Shown in pieces: positions 21,713 through 34,301 of a DNA stretch of 64,000 nucleotides (its first letter is position 1; every line of letters begins with the position of its first letter). The stretch is from Calendula officinalis (taxonomy: Eukaryota; Streptophyta; Magnoliopsida; Asterales; Asteraceae). A program made the position numbers and the translations under genes. Below the pieces are notes generated by a model that was not told the DNA's origin, searched no databases, and saw nothing but the letters and a program-made list of their open reading frames with translations. The stretch covers positions 4,322,446 through 4,386,445 of the forward strand of contig OY970829.1 in the NCBI GenBank assembly GCA_963853835.1. Reading direction: 5' to 3'.

Positions 21713-24050
21713 TGATACTCACCGTCAGTTGTTCAGTCTAGACTCAAAGGCCAAGAGTGTGATTGGTAATGCAGTCACAAAAGAAGTTCTTAGTGCAATC
21801 ATGAAGCTGCCAACTGCAAAAGCTATGTGGGATAGCTTGACAGTTACTTATGAAGGCACGCCACAGGTGAAGTTGCAAAGGAAGAGCAACATGAGAAGGA
21901 AATATGAGAACTTCATTGCTAATCCATATGAAGATCTCACTGCTCTTTACAACAGATTCAACACCATTGTTCATGATCTAATCAGTGTTGGAATTGAGAA
22001 AGATGAAGGAGAACTCTGTCAAAAATTTCTGGACAGTCTTCCTCAACAATTCCTTGATATGACAAATTCTGTCAATGCTGCTAACAACATTGAGTCTTAC
22101 ACTCTTCAAACATTGTATGGCTTAATGTTGAATCATGCAGAGAACAATGCTTCCAGACTGATTAACTGGAAGAAGACTGACAAGACATCTACTGGTATGG
22201 CCCTAATTGTTAAACAAGCCTATACTGTCATTGAGCCAGATGAGCCAGAGGAGAGTCTTGAAGATGCAGAGGCAGAAGAACTGGAAACTCAAATGGCTCT
22301 CATGTCCATGAAGTTGGATCAGTTGAAGAAGAAAAGACTTGGTGTTAGCTCTTCCAATACTGACCCCAAATCTGGTCTATGCTACAGGTGTGGAAAGCCC
22401 GGTCACATTGCAGCCAACTGTCACACAAAGTCTTCTGAAACTGATCAGAATGACAAAATTGCATACCGTGCTAAACGGTATAGGGACAAGTATGTGAAGT
22501 TGAAGGCAAGGAACAAGGGAAAGGGAGCTAGTGGAAGTGGAACTCCTCTTCAAGCACTTTACTCTGAGGCTTGGATGGATGAAGACCTCAGTGATGATGA
22601 GGAAGAGGTGGAAAACAAGGCCTTCATGGCTTTTACTGAAGAAGATTTGAAGAGCACTTTTGACAGAGATCTCAAAGAAGCTGAAAAAATGAGTATCCAC
22701 AGTGATTGAGACTCTACTCAGTTGTACAAAGTGAGTGCCTTTCAAACTTACTCTCTAAATGAAAAAGAAAATTTTTTTGAGTATATGATTGTTGATCTTA
22801 AAACTTTAGTACAGAAAGAAAAAGCTTTAAAACTTACAATCCTTCAACCAGAAAAAGTAAACAATAATAATTTAGATAAATTAGCAAAACTAAAAGATTT
22901 GGAACTTGATTTTTTAAACCTACAAGATATGAATCAAAGATTAGCTGATAAGGCACATTTACATAAATTAGAAAAAGAAAAATTTGAAAATCAATGTAAA
23001 TCATGGGGAAATGCCTCTATCAAGCTAAATAAATGTTTAAATCAACAATTCCCTGAAAATGTGAGAGCTGCACTTGGTGTGGATCCTCAGTTCAAAAATA
23101 GAAATAATTTTGTTGATTTATTTGAAGAATTTAATCACTTAAATCCTGTTAATTTTGTAAAATCCAAATCTTTTTGTGAAACTAGTTGTCAAACTGATTC
23201 AGATGATGAGTATAGAAACATTTTTGACCAAGTTCAACATATTGGTCCCTCTATCTGTTCTAAGTGCTATACTGAATTACAAGAGCCCAGTATTGAGTTT
23301 TCTAGTACATAAAATTCTGATACTGAGATTAATGTAGATCAGTGTGACACTTCAACAGTTCCACCTTTTGAAGTATTATTTAATATCATTCCATATTCTG
23401 AAAATAATATTTTAAAAACCTTGGAAACAACTTCTACTCCTAACAAAACTGATACTGAAGTTGTAAGTTCATCTAAATTAAATACTCAAAATTCTCAAAA
23501 ACCTGTTAAAGTGTTGAAGTTTAAACCTACAATACTTTCAACAGGTTCCATAAATGGTAAAGGAACCAAGTCTAAGCAAAAACAAAAACAGACACCTTTA
23601 CCAAACAAAAAGAAGAATTCATCTCCCAAAAAGACTGTCACAAAGGAAGTTCAATCTCCTAGTAAAAATGATAAAAATAGTCTTTTAAAATCTATTGGTG
23701 ATCAAATCAAATTTTTGAGTCAGAAATTTGCAAAACTAACACATACTGATCAACCAAAGACTAAATAATTTTCAAAAATCCCTTATGAAAACATGTTTAG
23801 AAATAGACCTAGAAAATGTTACAGATGTCATCATACAGGTCATAAAGGAGATGAATGTAGAACTAATCTCTCTAATCCTAGGTACTCAGTACCAAAGAAA
23901 AAGAGGGATCCAAAGTCAGTACCACAAAAGACTACCAATACTGGTTCTTCTAAAGTGATACTGACTCCATCTAAAACAGAGATTAAACAAGATAAAAATG
24001 TTAATCCTTTCAAAGGTCCCATTTTTAAATGGGTTCCTAAAAGGAACTAA
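21713..24050 (+). pseudogene. gag of element D, 5'-truncated
   Basis: Begins in the middle of gag, at the equivalent of C residue about 78, fused to B integrase. Contains the UBN2-like region, a first knuckle CYRCGKPGHIAANC (near 22380-22420), an acidic stretch, a coiled-coil region and an intact second knuckle CYRCHHTGHKGDEC (near 23818-23860), the site where C has its frameshift. Stops: TGA at 22707-22709 (Trp in C), TAA at 23310-23312, TAA at 23766-23768. Ends with the same KWVPKRN as C. Confidence 0.88.
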
Positions 24051-24074
24051 TCCTTATTTTGTGTCTTGTGCAGG

Positions 24075-27000
24075 GTGATAGAAAATGGTACCTTGATAGT
24101 GGCTGCTCAAGACACATGACTGGCAGTATGGAGTACCTTTAGCATTACACACCAGAGAAGGGTCCTTCTGTCAGGTTTGGGGATGATTCCATAGGGAAGA
24201 CAAAAGGGTATGGGGAAATCAAAGCTGGAAACATCACTTTTAAAAGAGTTGCCTATGTAGAAGGTTTGAAACACAATCTGCTCAGTATCAGTCAGATGTG
24301 TGATGATGACAAGGAAGCCAGGATCAGAAAGATTGCTGGCATCATATATAATAAAAGAGGACAACGTGTTCTCATTGCCAGAAGAGAAAAAGATGTTTAT
24401 GTAGTCAATCATTCAGAAATTGACCCCATCATCCGTGTGTGCCTGCTGTCTAAAGTCAATCCAGAACTGAACTGGAAGTGGCACAAGAAACTTTCTCACA
24501 TCAACTTCAGGAACATTAATGAACTCAGTATTAAGAAGTTGGTGAGAGGGTTGCTCACAATTACTTATTCTAAAGATAAGTTATGCTCAGTATGTGAAAT
24601 GGGCAAGCAGAAGAAGAGTTCATTTAAATCAATGGTAAACCACTCTATTAATGAACCCTTAGCAATGATACATATGGATCTTTTCGGCCCCATCAGTACA
24701 CCATCTCTGGGCAAAAAGGTCTATACTTTGGTCTTGGTTGATGAATTCTCAAGATATACTTGGGTCATCTTCCTCAAGACAAAATCAGATGCTACCACAG
24801 AAATCATTGCTTTTATCAAGAGAGAAGAACTGCAAAAGGGAACCAAGGTCAAACAGCTAAGAAGTGACCATGGCACTGAATTTAAAAATTCAGTATTAGC
24901 AAATTTCTGTAAAGAAAAAGGAATTGTACAAAATTACTCTGCAGCCTACACACCACAACAAAATGGTGTTGTAGAAAGAAAGAATAGAACATTAATTGAA
25001 GCTGCAAGAACTTTGTTATGCCATGCTGGACTGGCACTGAGCTTCTGGGCTGAAGCTGTAAACTGTGCAAACTTTACTCAAAATAGAGCCACCATAGTCC
25101 AGAGACATCTCAAGACTCCTTATGAGCTATATCATGGCAGAATTCCTAATGTGGAGTACTTCCACATCTTTGGGAGCAAATGCTTTATCCTCAGTACTAA
25201 GCAAAATCTCAATAAGTTTGCTCCCAAAGCAAATGAAGGTATTTTTATAGGCTACTCACCACACTCCAAAGCCTTCAGAGTGTATATTCTTTCAACAAAA
25301 GTGATTGATGAATCTATCCATGTTACTTTTGATGAATACATGGATGATAATTCTAATTCAACAAAGGAGGACATAAGTGAAATTGAAACCTTATGTAATC
25401 CAGAAAACTCCAATGCTGAACAGCCCAAAAGTCACTTATATCCTGGTACACATGATATGAGTGATGATGATCAAGATTTCACTCAATATGTTAAAAATTC
25501 ATCAAATACTGAAGTTCCCAACACTGAAAACTTCAACACTGAGTCTGCAAATCTTGATCTAAATCATTCCACCTATGAAGATGGAGAATCTTCAAATCCA
25601 TCAATGGAACCTCACTTAAATATGCATAATGAAGACACCAGCAATCCTGAGCAGTCTAATACTGAATCAAACTCCAACCAGTATGAGACTGGCAACCCCT
25701 CAGTCCAGCAAGAAGTTATTGATCCTACTTACTTTAAATGCTACCTTAGGATCAAATCTAAGGGAACACAGAGACCATCCTCATAAAAGTATCATTGGTC
25801 CTGTTAAAGAAGGAGTTCAAACAAGAAGAAAACTTACTTTTTAACCCCAAGCGACTGCAAATTTTTGTCTCTTTTCAAGCTTCTTATCTACCATTGAACC
25901 AAAGAAGGCTGATGAAGCCTTACTAGATGAAGACTGGGTAGAAGCTATGCAAGATGAGCTTACAGAATTTGAAAGAAACAAAGTTTGGAACTTAGTACCA
26001 CCTCCACCTGGCAAAACTATCATTGGTACTAAGTGGGTGTTCAGAAATAAAATGGACAAAGATGGTGTTGTAATCAGGAATAAAGCTAGATTGGTTGCTC
26101 AGGGATACAGGCAAGAATAAGGTATTGACTATGATGAAACATTTGCACCAGTTGCAAGGATTGAAGCAATTAGGCTATATCTTGCATATGCAGCCTTCAA
26201 GAACTTCAAGGTGTATCAAATGGATGTCAAGAGTGTCTTTCTAAATGGAAAACTACAAGAAGAAGTTTATGTCAAACAACCACCAGGTTTTGTTGATCCT
26301 AAATTTCCTCATTATATTTTCAAGCTTGATAAAGCTTTGTATGGGCTCAAACAAGCTCCAAGAGCCTGGTATGATACCCTGTCTGAGTACTTAATTGAAA
26401 ATAAATTTACACGTGGTAAAATTGATAAAACATTATTTTCAAAAAGAAAAGGGTCTGATATCTTACTCATTCAGATATATGTGGATGATATTATCGTTGG
26501 CTCCACTGACAAGTCAATGTGTGACTGGTTTTCAAAGATTATGTCATCTTAGTATCAGATGAGTATGATGGGAGAACTTACTTATTTTCTAGGTTTACAA
26601 GTTGATCAAAAGCCTGACGGTACTTTTATAAACCAAAGTAAGTATGTGCATGATATGTTAAAGAAATATAAATTTGAAAACTTATCTTCTATGCACACCC
26701 CTATGAGTACTCAGGATAAGATTAGTAAGGATGAAACTGGTAAACCAATATGTCAATCCACATACAGAGGTATGATTGGTTCCTTACTTTATCTAACAGC
26801 TAGCAGGCCTGATATCATGTTTGCAACATGCTTGTGTGCAAGGTATCAGGCTGATCCCAAAGAATCACATCTGAAAGCTGTTAAAAGAATTTTTAGATAT
26901 TTATCTGGTACTCCTAATATGGGTCTTTGGTATCCCAAAGATTCAAACTTTGATCTTGAAGGGTACACAGATGTAGATTATGCAGGATGCAGGTTAGATA

Positions 27001-27419
27001 GAAAAACCACAAGTGGAGGATGCCAATTCCTTGGTGGAAGATTAGTTGGTTGGTCATCCAAGAAACAAAATTCAGTAGCAACTTCAACTGCAGAAGCTGA
27101 ATATGTGGCTGCAGGAAGTTGTTGTGCTCAACTTTTATGGATGCAGTATCAACTCATGGACTATGGATTTAATTTTGAAAAGACACCTATTCATTGTGAT
27201 AACAAGAGTGCTATTGCTATCACTGAAAATCCAGTCCATCACTCAAGAACCAAGCACATTGATATCAGACACCACTTTATCCGAGATAATGTGGAAATGG
27301 GTAAGGTTCAGGTAGATTATGTCCCAACAGAGGACCAATTGGCTGATGTGTTTACTAAACCTCTCTCAGAAGAAAGGTTTATGTACTTACTAGGACAATT
27401 GGGCATGCTGAACCCTTGA
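24075..27419 (+). pseudogene. pol of element D
   Basis: Same order as C: protease WYLDSGCSRHMTG (near 24088-24125), a TAG near 24138-24140, pre-integrase and integrase core in one frame to about 25786 (IHMDLFGPIS, LRSDHGTEFKN, NGVVERKNRT), a frameshift near 25735, a TAA near 25842-25844, a TAA near 26117-26119, RT with IYVDDIIVGS near 26475, a TAG near 26550-26552 where C has CAG, then RNase H (AGCRLDRKTTSGG, STAEAEYVAAG). The open frame ends at the stop at 27417-27419, equivalent to the C stop. Confidence 0.88.
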
Positions 27420-27652
27420 AATAATTTTTCTTACAAAATTCTTTCCTATACGGATTCTTCAGTATTGACCCAATACTGAACCTTTCAGTATAGCTCGTCT
27501 GGTATAGTATTTTTAATTTTTGTAATTTTTTTATTAATTTAGAGATTAAATTAAATGTTTTTTATTATTTTTAAATTTTTTTTTAATTTAGTTTTTTTTT
27601 TCAGTATTGGAAGTCCTGGAGTTCAAAACTGATTTCAAAACTTCATACTCCC
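27420..27652 (+). other. Spacer after pol of element D
   Basis: AT-rich, no coding capacity. Four ATACTGA/TCAGTAT heptamers at about 27460-27610, matching the cluster in the same place in C although the surrounding bases have diverged. Confidence 0.7.
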
Positions 27653-27885
27653 CAACGGTTACTTTCCTTAATAGAAAAGTTACCGTTGGATTAGGATAAG
27701 GCTGTCATTTCGCCGTTTTTACTTCCCCATAATGCAATCATTTTCAATTAAGAGTATAAATAATCATTTTCTTCAAATTTAAATCATTTTCTCTATTATT
27801 TACTCTCTTACTCTCAAATTCTCTCTGCGATTAACGCTTTTACTCTCAATTTGCAAGCAAATTTCAAAGCTTAATCACAGATTCG
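27653..27885 (+). promoter_or_regulatory. Putative internal promoter and leader of the SIRE extra gene (element D)
   Basis: Hairpin with arms CAACGGT and ACCGTTG (27653-27688), the block GGATAAGGC ... GCCGTTTTTACTTCCC, TATAAATA at 27755-27762, a pyrimidine-rich leader with CTCTCTGCGATTAACG, then ATG at 27886. The arrangement and spacing match C. Confidence 0.58.
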
Positions 27886-29232
27886 ATGGCAAACTTTCAA
27901 TTCATTGCTCCAGATTATGTCGCACCAGCTCAAACTTTCCAACGCGATGAACTACCTAAGTTCACGAGGAACAATATCACCGCAAATTTCGAAATTCCTC
28001 ACACTTGGGTTTGCCCTCAATTTCAACAAATGATTACATATCTCAGGCAGTGCCCAATCGCGTATGCTCTTCAAGCTTCACCCAGAGCAATCTATCCCTC
28101 AATGCTGTGTGAATTTTGGTACTCTGCTATTTTGGATTCACCAGATATGATTGCTGGATGGGTAATTCGAGATCAACGTAGAGCCTTCGTCTCCACTGAA
28201 ATCATCAGAAGGGATCTTCAACTACCTGCACATGTCCACTATGATGAATTCGTTGATCGTGATACTGCACGATCAGTACTGCCGCTACTCGGACGACAAA
28301 GGACAACAGGAACAATCAAAAGGAACGAATTTGGTCCTATGTGGGGAATTATGATTTCAACAATCATACGGTGTATGACCCATAAAACAGGGGCACTTGA
28401 CCAAATTAATGATTTTGGGATGCAGATGGTACATGCTATGTATCACAACAGGCAGATTGATTATGCAAGATGGATATTTAATGAACTTGCATCTCAAGTT
28501 CAAGCAAGACAAAGGAATCCTAATGTTCCTTTTTGTAGGTTTTATCAATCATCTTCCAAAATTCCATGCCAAATGATATGTATGACACTTTTGATGGAGT
28601 TAGAGCTGATCTTCCCCCAATTCATGAAAAGATATTCTTTCATCAGCCTAGGGAAGATGAACCACCACTCAGTGCTCAAATGTTAGCCATTGCAGAGGCT
28701 CATATGAATGATGATGAAGATGAAGATGATACTGATGATAATGATGGTGCTGAAGATGCTAATGACAATGATGATGTTGAGATGGAGGATGTTCCACCCT
28801 CTCCAGTCCAAGAACCAGAACCTGATGTTCCCAATAATGCATCAGCTTCTGATACTGAAGAACACCCATTGATAATAAGAAGAAGAGTTAGAAGAAGATT
28901 AAGTCCAGTCATCATGGCTGCACTGTTCACAGACTCAGTGTTGCACAGTTTACATCCAACACTGACTCCTTCTCTTGAAGAACAACATCAAATAGCATCT
29001 CATGCTGAACTTCCAGAACCAGTACAAGAAAACATTGCTCAACCACCACCAATCATGGAACCCCATGTGCCACTTGATGCTGAAATAGAATATGAGCAAC
29101 AACAAAATTTGGAAGCAGCAGCACAACCAACAGAACAACCAAATCTGGAAGGTGTTGGAGGGTCAAATCAACATACAAATGATCCAGCACCTATCTCTGT
29201 TGAAGTAAGAAGGGAATCTGACAAAGCCTCAG
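27886..29232 (+). pseudogene. SIRE extra gene, exon 1, element D
   Basis: Equivalent of the C exon 1. The frame from 27886 carries the same globular domain (RNNITANF, SPRAIYPSMLCEFWYSA, SPDMIAGWVIRDQRRAFVS, RNEFGPMWG, MTHKTGALDQIN). It shifts near 28545-28565 and continues in another frame through the acidic run (DEDEDDTDDND, near 28710-28745), the motif DTEEHPLIIRRRVRRR (near 28851-28900) and a Pro/Gln-rich tail, to the donor site CAG|GTATGA at 29232/29233. Confidence 0.8.
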
Positions 29233-29870
29233 GTATGAATTTCTAATAAAGCCTTCAAACTCATATATATATATATATATATATATTATTTTTTTTTCAA
29301 AACTGGAGTCTAAGTATTGGTCTGTACCCACTCAATACTGACCAAAGTCTCAAACGATTTTTTTTAAAATATATACTCTTAAGGCCAACATAGTTAGCCC
29401 ACTGCTACTATGAAATATTCCTACACTGAGCACAAAAGATCATTGCCAGCCTACAGTTGTCCTAACACACAAAAAGACAATGGTGGTTGATGTCACACTG
29501 ACACCCACTGGTACTGCTTCTATCATATCCAATTTATATTAAATTGGACCATATGATTTAAGAAATGATCACAAACCCTAAAGCTACACTATCCAAATAA
29601 CATTCATAGGGTTTAAGCCACATTTTTGTTATCACTCTAACACCGAGTGATAAACATTGAAACAACAAAGAAGCATATCCCAGGCTTCACTTTCATTAAC
29701 CCAAACCTTCATACACATGCTATGCACAAGTCCACAATATTTCATCAAATGCCAGATGAAATACAGACTTCCAAAACTCTGTTTAAATGATTTTAGAATT
29801 AAACAACACCACAATTCTATCTGATAAGCCATTCCATACTAACCAGTTACTATTTTTTTTGTTTCTTTAG
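29233..29870 (+). other. Predicted GT-AG intron in the SIRE extra gene, element D (638 bp, phase 1)
   Basis: Same donor and acceptor (TTTCTTTAG|CACC) and same phase as in C. Contains a short TA run near 29265-29286. The middle part still aligns with the C intron (for example GACAATGGTGGTTGATGTCA in both). Confidence 0.72.
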
Positions 29871-31594
29871 CACCATCTGTGAAGGGTACTTATGTTCAAC
29901 ATGCTCAAGTGGAGGAGGTCTCCCTGCAAACAATCATGCAGCAAATCCTGGAAATGCAGCACACACAGAATACCATACTGACCAGGATGGAAACCATGAG
30001 TAATGACATTGATTCATTAAAAGAATCGGTTGCATTACTCCAACAACACCATCAACAACCTCCACTGAATCCACCATCTCAACACAGTGAAGATCATGAA
30101 GATCGAGGTGGAGATGACAATACTGAGCCTCGACAATCACCCACAAATAAAGATCAAGAGGGTGATACTGATGCTGCTACTGAACCCATGCCATCTCCTG
30201 CTCATGATAATACTCAAGGAGATGCAGGTGGGGACACTGAACCTCTTCCCTTCCCATCCAATGATAACAATAAGAGGGAGAAGAGACAAAGAGAAGATGA
30301 GGTTGATCAACCTGAGCCATCTGCTCAGGGGGAGAAAAGAAGAAAACTAACCGAAGATCAACCTTCACAACAATCACAGCAAACCACCAATACTGAACCT
30401 CTAAGGTTTCAGTATGAAAGAAGAAGGGAAAGAGGAAGGTCATTTTTAGAACAACATCAGTCTGAGTCATCTACTCAGGGGGAGACTGATACTGACCAAC
30501 CTCTGCAGACTCATACTGTGCCATCTGCTCAGCATGAGAACAACCTGCAACTCATTGTGTACAGGCCGTTTGTGTGGCCTATTTCCACAATCATCAGAAG
30601 ACAACCTCATCTTCCTCTCAATACAAACTCTCCTTCTGAAGACTCAGAAGACAACATAGTGGTGCATGCAAAAAGAAGAAGAGCAGTGAATGTCGTACAA
30701 ACTTCAGAATCATCAGAGGATTCCAATCCTCTAATCCGAAGAAGAAGCCAGCCCAGTCATGAACAGGCTCCAACACTGACCACGCTGCAAACTAAACAAC
30801 TACAAGAAAGAACTGGTCCATCAACATCCAAGCCTAACAAAAGAAAGAAGGATATTGAGCTTGAACTAAATATTCTTCATCAAAGAACTCTTTATAAAGA
30901 AAACAGGCTTGAAATTTTAAGAAGCAAAAGGTATTTTCGAGTGAGAGACATATGCAGGATTAGCTTTGATGTCATAGACTCTACAATCAAAGCAGATACT
31001 GAATAAGGCACAATTTATGTTATCTGCTATGGTGAATACCCTCCCCCACTCAAAATATTTGTTCATGACATACAAGATCTAGGACTGCAAGATTGGACAA
31101 AACTGATTAACATTGTTCACAGCATGGAGGCTAAAACGTCTGCAGTAAACATAATCTTTGATGAAGTATGTGTAAACGTCCAAGTATGCTATGAGAAACA
31201 GATCCTAGATCAAGATGAGTATAGAAAGTTTTGTGTGATGACTCAAACTTTCAAGAAGGATATTCCTGATTGTCTCTACACGTACAAAAATTTCTACAAG
31301 GTCCCACAAGGGGTAGTCTTTCAAAATCAGAGGAGCATTTTATATCCCCCAGGCTATATGTATGTTGATACTGAAGACAATGAATGTTTTATCTCTGAAA
31401 GTCAACTCATTAGGACTCCTATTAGTCATCTAATTGGATTGAAATGGATGATCAAAAGGAGAGAAGATGCTTGGTTTAGAAAGAAAATCATCAGTACACT
31501 GAGTCAAAGATTTGATGAGTTGAAAAGGTCTGTGCAATTTGCAGAAGTCAAACAGGAGACCTTCTATGAAATAGAAGTGTTAAAAAGAAGATGA
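29871..31594 (+). pseudogene. SIRE extra gene, exon 2, element D
   Basis: Continues the frame of exon 1. Coiled-coil start (LQTIMQQILEMQHTQNTILTRM), SAQGE repeats, VYRPFVWPIS near 30555, acidic-hydrophobic-arginine motifs near 30632-30690 and 30704-30750 (SSEDSNPLIRRRS), then the conserved C-terminal domain (KIFVHDIQDLGLQDW, GYMYVDTEDNECFISES, ISHLIGLKWMI, WFRKKII). One in-frame TAA at 31004-31006 interrupts it just before that domain. Ends at the stop at 31592-31594. Confidence 0.8.
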
Positions 31595-31659
31595 AGAAGA
31601 GGACTCTGCAACCTTTTGTTTTATTTACTTCTCTTTGTAAAATTGTCTTGTTATCATTA

Positions 31660-31672
31660 GATAGGGGGAGAT
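31660..31672 (+). promoter_or_regulatory. Polypurine tract of element D
   Basis: GATAGGGGGAGAT directly before the 3' LTR, identical to that of C. Confidence 0.88.
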
Positions 31673-32170
31673 TGTTAAGGCAAAAAGCCTTACCCCTTGG
31701 ATCTTAAGATAACAAGACATCCTAGACTAGCTTAGAATAGTATGTAGAATAATTTAGCTAAGTCTTGGTCCAATACTGAGTAGACAGTTTTGGTCACTCA
31801 GTATTGGAACTCAGTATTGACATCCAATACTGAGTACAAGGACTGAGTAAACATTTCCTTGTTTACTTGGCCAGATCAAATCCCTTTGATCTCGGCCACT
31901 TTCCTTTATCAGTCCTTCCATTACTCCTTGCCCATTTTGTAAGATCTCTATAACATTATAAATAGAGATCACTTAGCAAAGGGGTACTCACCAATTCACT
32001 TTACACTTTCATATCTTATTGTAATTGATCAGTGGTCTTGTTATTCCGCAACAAGCCACACTTAGTGGAATTATACATTTGACTCTAATATTGTGTTAAT
32101 CACTTTAATTGTCTTAAGTTTAATTTATCTAACAATTATACAAGTAATCCAGGGTTGTTGTGATCTAACA
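31673..32170 (+). repeat. 3' LTR of element D (498 bp)
   Basis: Starts TGTTAAGGCAAAAAGCC and ends GATCTAACA, clearly homologous to the C LTR but diverged. TATAAATA at 31958-31965. Four ATACTGA/TCAGTAT heptamers in U3. Confidence 0.92.
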
Positions 32171-32171
32171 A

Positions 32172-33428
32172 TGGCAGATGGAGGTTAAAACCGCCTTCCT
32201 TAATGTGGAGTTGAATGAGGACGTATTTATGATACAACCGGATGGTTTTACTGATCCAAAGAATCCTGATAAAGTATGCAAATTTCTAAAATCCATTTAT
32301 GGATTAAAGCAAGGATCTAGGAGTTGGAACTTACACTTTGACAAAAGAATCAAAGAATTTGGTTTTGTCAAGAGTGAGTTCGAGGCGTGTGTCTACACAA
32401 AATTCAGTGGGAGCATAGTAATCTTCCTAGTCTTGTATGTTGATGACATATAGCTCATAGGAAACGATATACCAGCATTACAAGGAGTAAAATCCTGGTT
32501 AGGTAAATGTTTCCAGATGAAAGATTTGCGAGAAGCCGCATTTATACTGGGTATAAAGATCTACAGAGATAGATCTAGGCGGCTTATTGGACTTAGTCAA
32601 AGTATATACATTGACAAAGTACTGAAGAGATTCAGTATGAGTGATTCCAAGAGAGGTCTAATTCCAATGACACATGGCATTACACTGAGCAAAGCTCAGA
32701 GTCCTACATCTAGCAATGAAATAGCTAGGATGAGTTTGGTTCCATATGCTTCGACAATTGGATCAATCATGTATGCTATGTTATGTACTAGGCCCGATAT
32801 TGCTTACTCCATAAGTCTTACGAGCAGATATCAAAAGAATCCTGGTGAGGCCCATTGGGTGGCTGTCAAGAACATTCTCAAGTATTTGAGAAGGACGAAA
32901 GAAATGTTCTTGGTCTTTGGAGGTTCAATGGAAGAACTGCGTGTAACTGGTTACACAGATGCAAGCTTCCAAACCGACAGAGAGGATTACAAATCACAAT
33001 CAGGGTTTGTATTCACACTAAACGGATGACCTATATCTTGGAAGAGTCAGAAACAAGATACGATAGCAGATTCGACTACAGAGGCTGAGTACATTGCGGC
33101 AAATGATGCTGGAAAGGAAGCCATGTGGCTTAAGAATTTTATCGACGATCTTAGAGTTATTGCCAGTATCTCTAGACCCATCAAAATATTCTGTGATAAT
33201 AGTGGAACAATAGCGCAAGCTGTTGAACCAAGAGAGCATCAAAAGACCAGGCATGTGCGCAGAAAATATCACCTCATACGTGAGTATGTTAGAGAAGTTG
33301 ATATTACAATTAAGAAAATACCAACGGATGAAAACGTTGCTGACCCGTTAACAAAACCACTAGCTGGACCAAAGCATGAGAAACATGCGCACGCTATAGG
33401 CATGCAGTACCTAGATATTGGTAGCTAG
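32172..33428 (+). pseudogene. B reverse transcriptase and RNase H remnant
   Basis: Picks up B directly after D with WQMEVKTAFLN, the usual start of the copia RT core, then KCIYGLKQ-like sequence and VLYVDDI near 32435-32452. Stops: TAG after YVDDI (32451-32455) and a TGA after LNG near 33027-33029. RNase H: TGYTDASFQTDRED near 32945-32985, TTEAEYIAANDAGKEAMW near 33075-33125, FCDNSGTIAQA near 33190, ending at the TAG at 33426-33428. The RT N-terminus is missing. Confidence 0.85.
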
Positions 33429-34301
33429 TGATTTTGATTAGATTCATAGATATGTTTGAAATCGATACATTATGTAATAACATTTCATGGGATTGAAATA
33501 GAAAGTTTTTACGTAATATTTTCACATTATCTATTTTTAACATGTTTTAAACCTATCCTTGATACACAAAAGTTTTTGGGTATCTTAAATGTCTGTGGTT
33601 GCTTGAATTTAGTGGGAGCTATATTCAGGAGTTAATACCATTATGAATATTTATCTATTCATAGTTATTGAATAGAGAAACAAGTGCTGTTAAAATAAAT
33701 ATTCATAGATGTTTACGGAGTTTGCTAAACATTAGACGTGACCAAAAGATCGAGATTACTTCATGGAGCTCAAGCATAAGTAATTTCGAGTAGATGTCCT
33801 CTGACCTGAGACTTTTTAGTTTGAGACACGATAACTTCTGATCTTTAGCATTTATCTAACGTCACACCGTAAAAGGGTGATCATAAGGAACTTGACTAAG
33901 ACAGCGGAAGTCGTGGGCAAGATAACGCAAATTGTCAAGATGGAATTTGCACCTTCTTTAACTAGAAGAGATATTTCATGGCCGCTCGACGATTAAGACT
34001 ACTGAAATGCGTGGCTGCGCTCGGAGAGTGATTAGATCATTCGGTAATCCGTTACTGCAGAAAGTCGAAATCAGTGTCGAGAAAATTCGAGTATATAGAA
34101 CAAGATCCCTGCTCCATGTCTATTACTCAAATTAAGAAATATCATGATGCGAAAGGAAAAATCTGTTAGTGTTATTCATTTATGAATATTATCTCTAGAT
34201 GTAAGAGTTTTTATAATGTGGTTATCCTAAATGTCTGGCTAGGGACCGCTTTAGGCCAACGATGATCAGTAAGTGATACTTAACTTGCACAAGTGGGAGT
34301 C
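33429..34301 (+). other. 3' untranslated region of element B
   Basis: No coding capacity seen. Ends with AAGTGGGAGTC, a copia-type polypurine tract, just before the 3' LTR. Confidence 0.75.

Larger units (their letters stand above)
21713..32170 (+). mobile_element. Element D: 5'-truncated, degenerate SIRE-type copia inside element B
   Basis: Colinear with element C from gag residue about 78 to the end of the 3' LTR. Its own 5' LTR, primer site and gag start are gone. B coding sequence resumes right after the 3' LTR end (TGATCTAACA, 32161-32170) with the start of RT. Several stops and frameshifts are spread over gag, pol and the extra gene, so it cannot be autonomous. Similarity to C falls away in spacers and introns but is strong in coding parts and in the internal promoter block. 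Confidence 0.92.
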
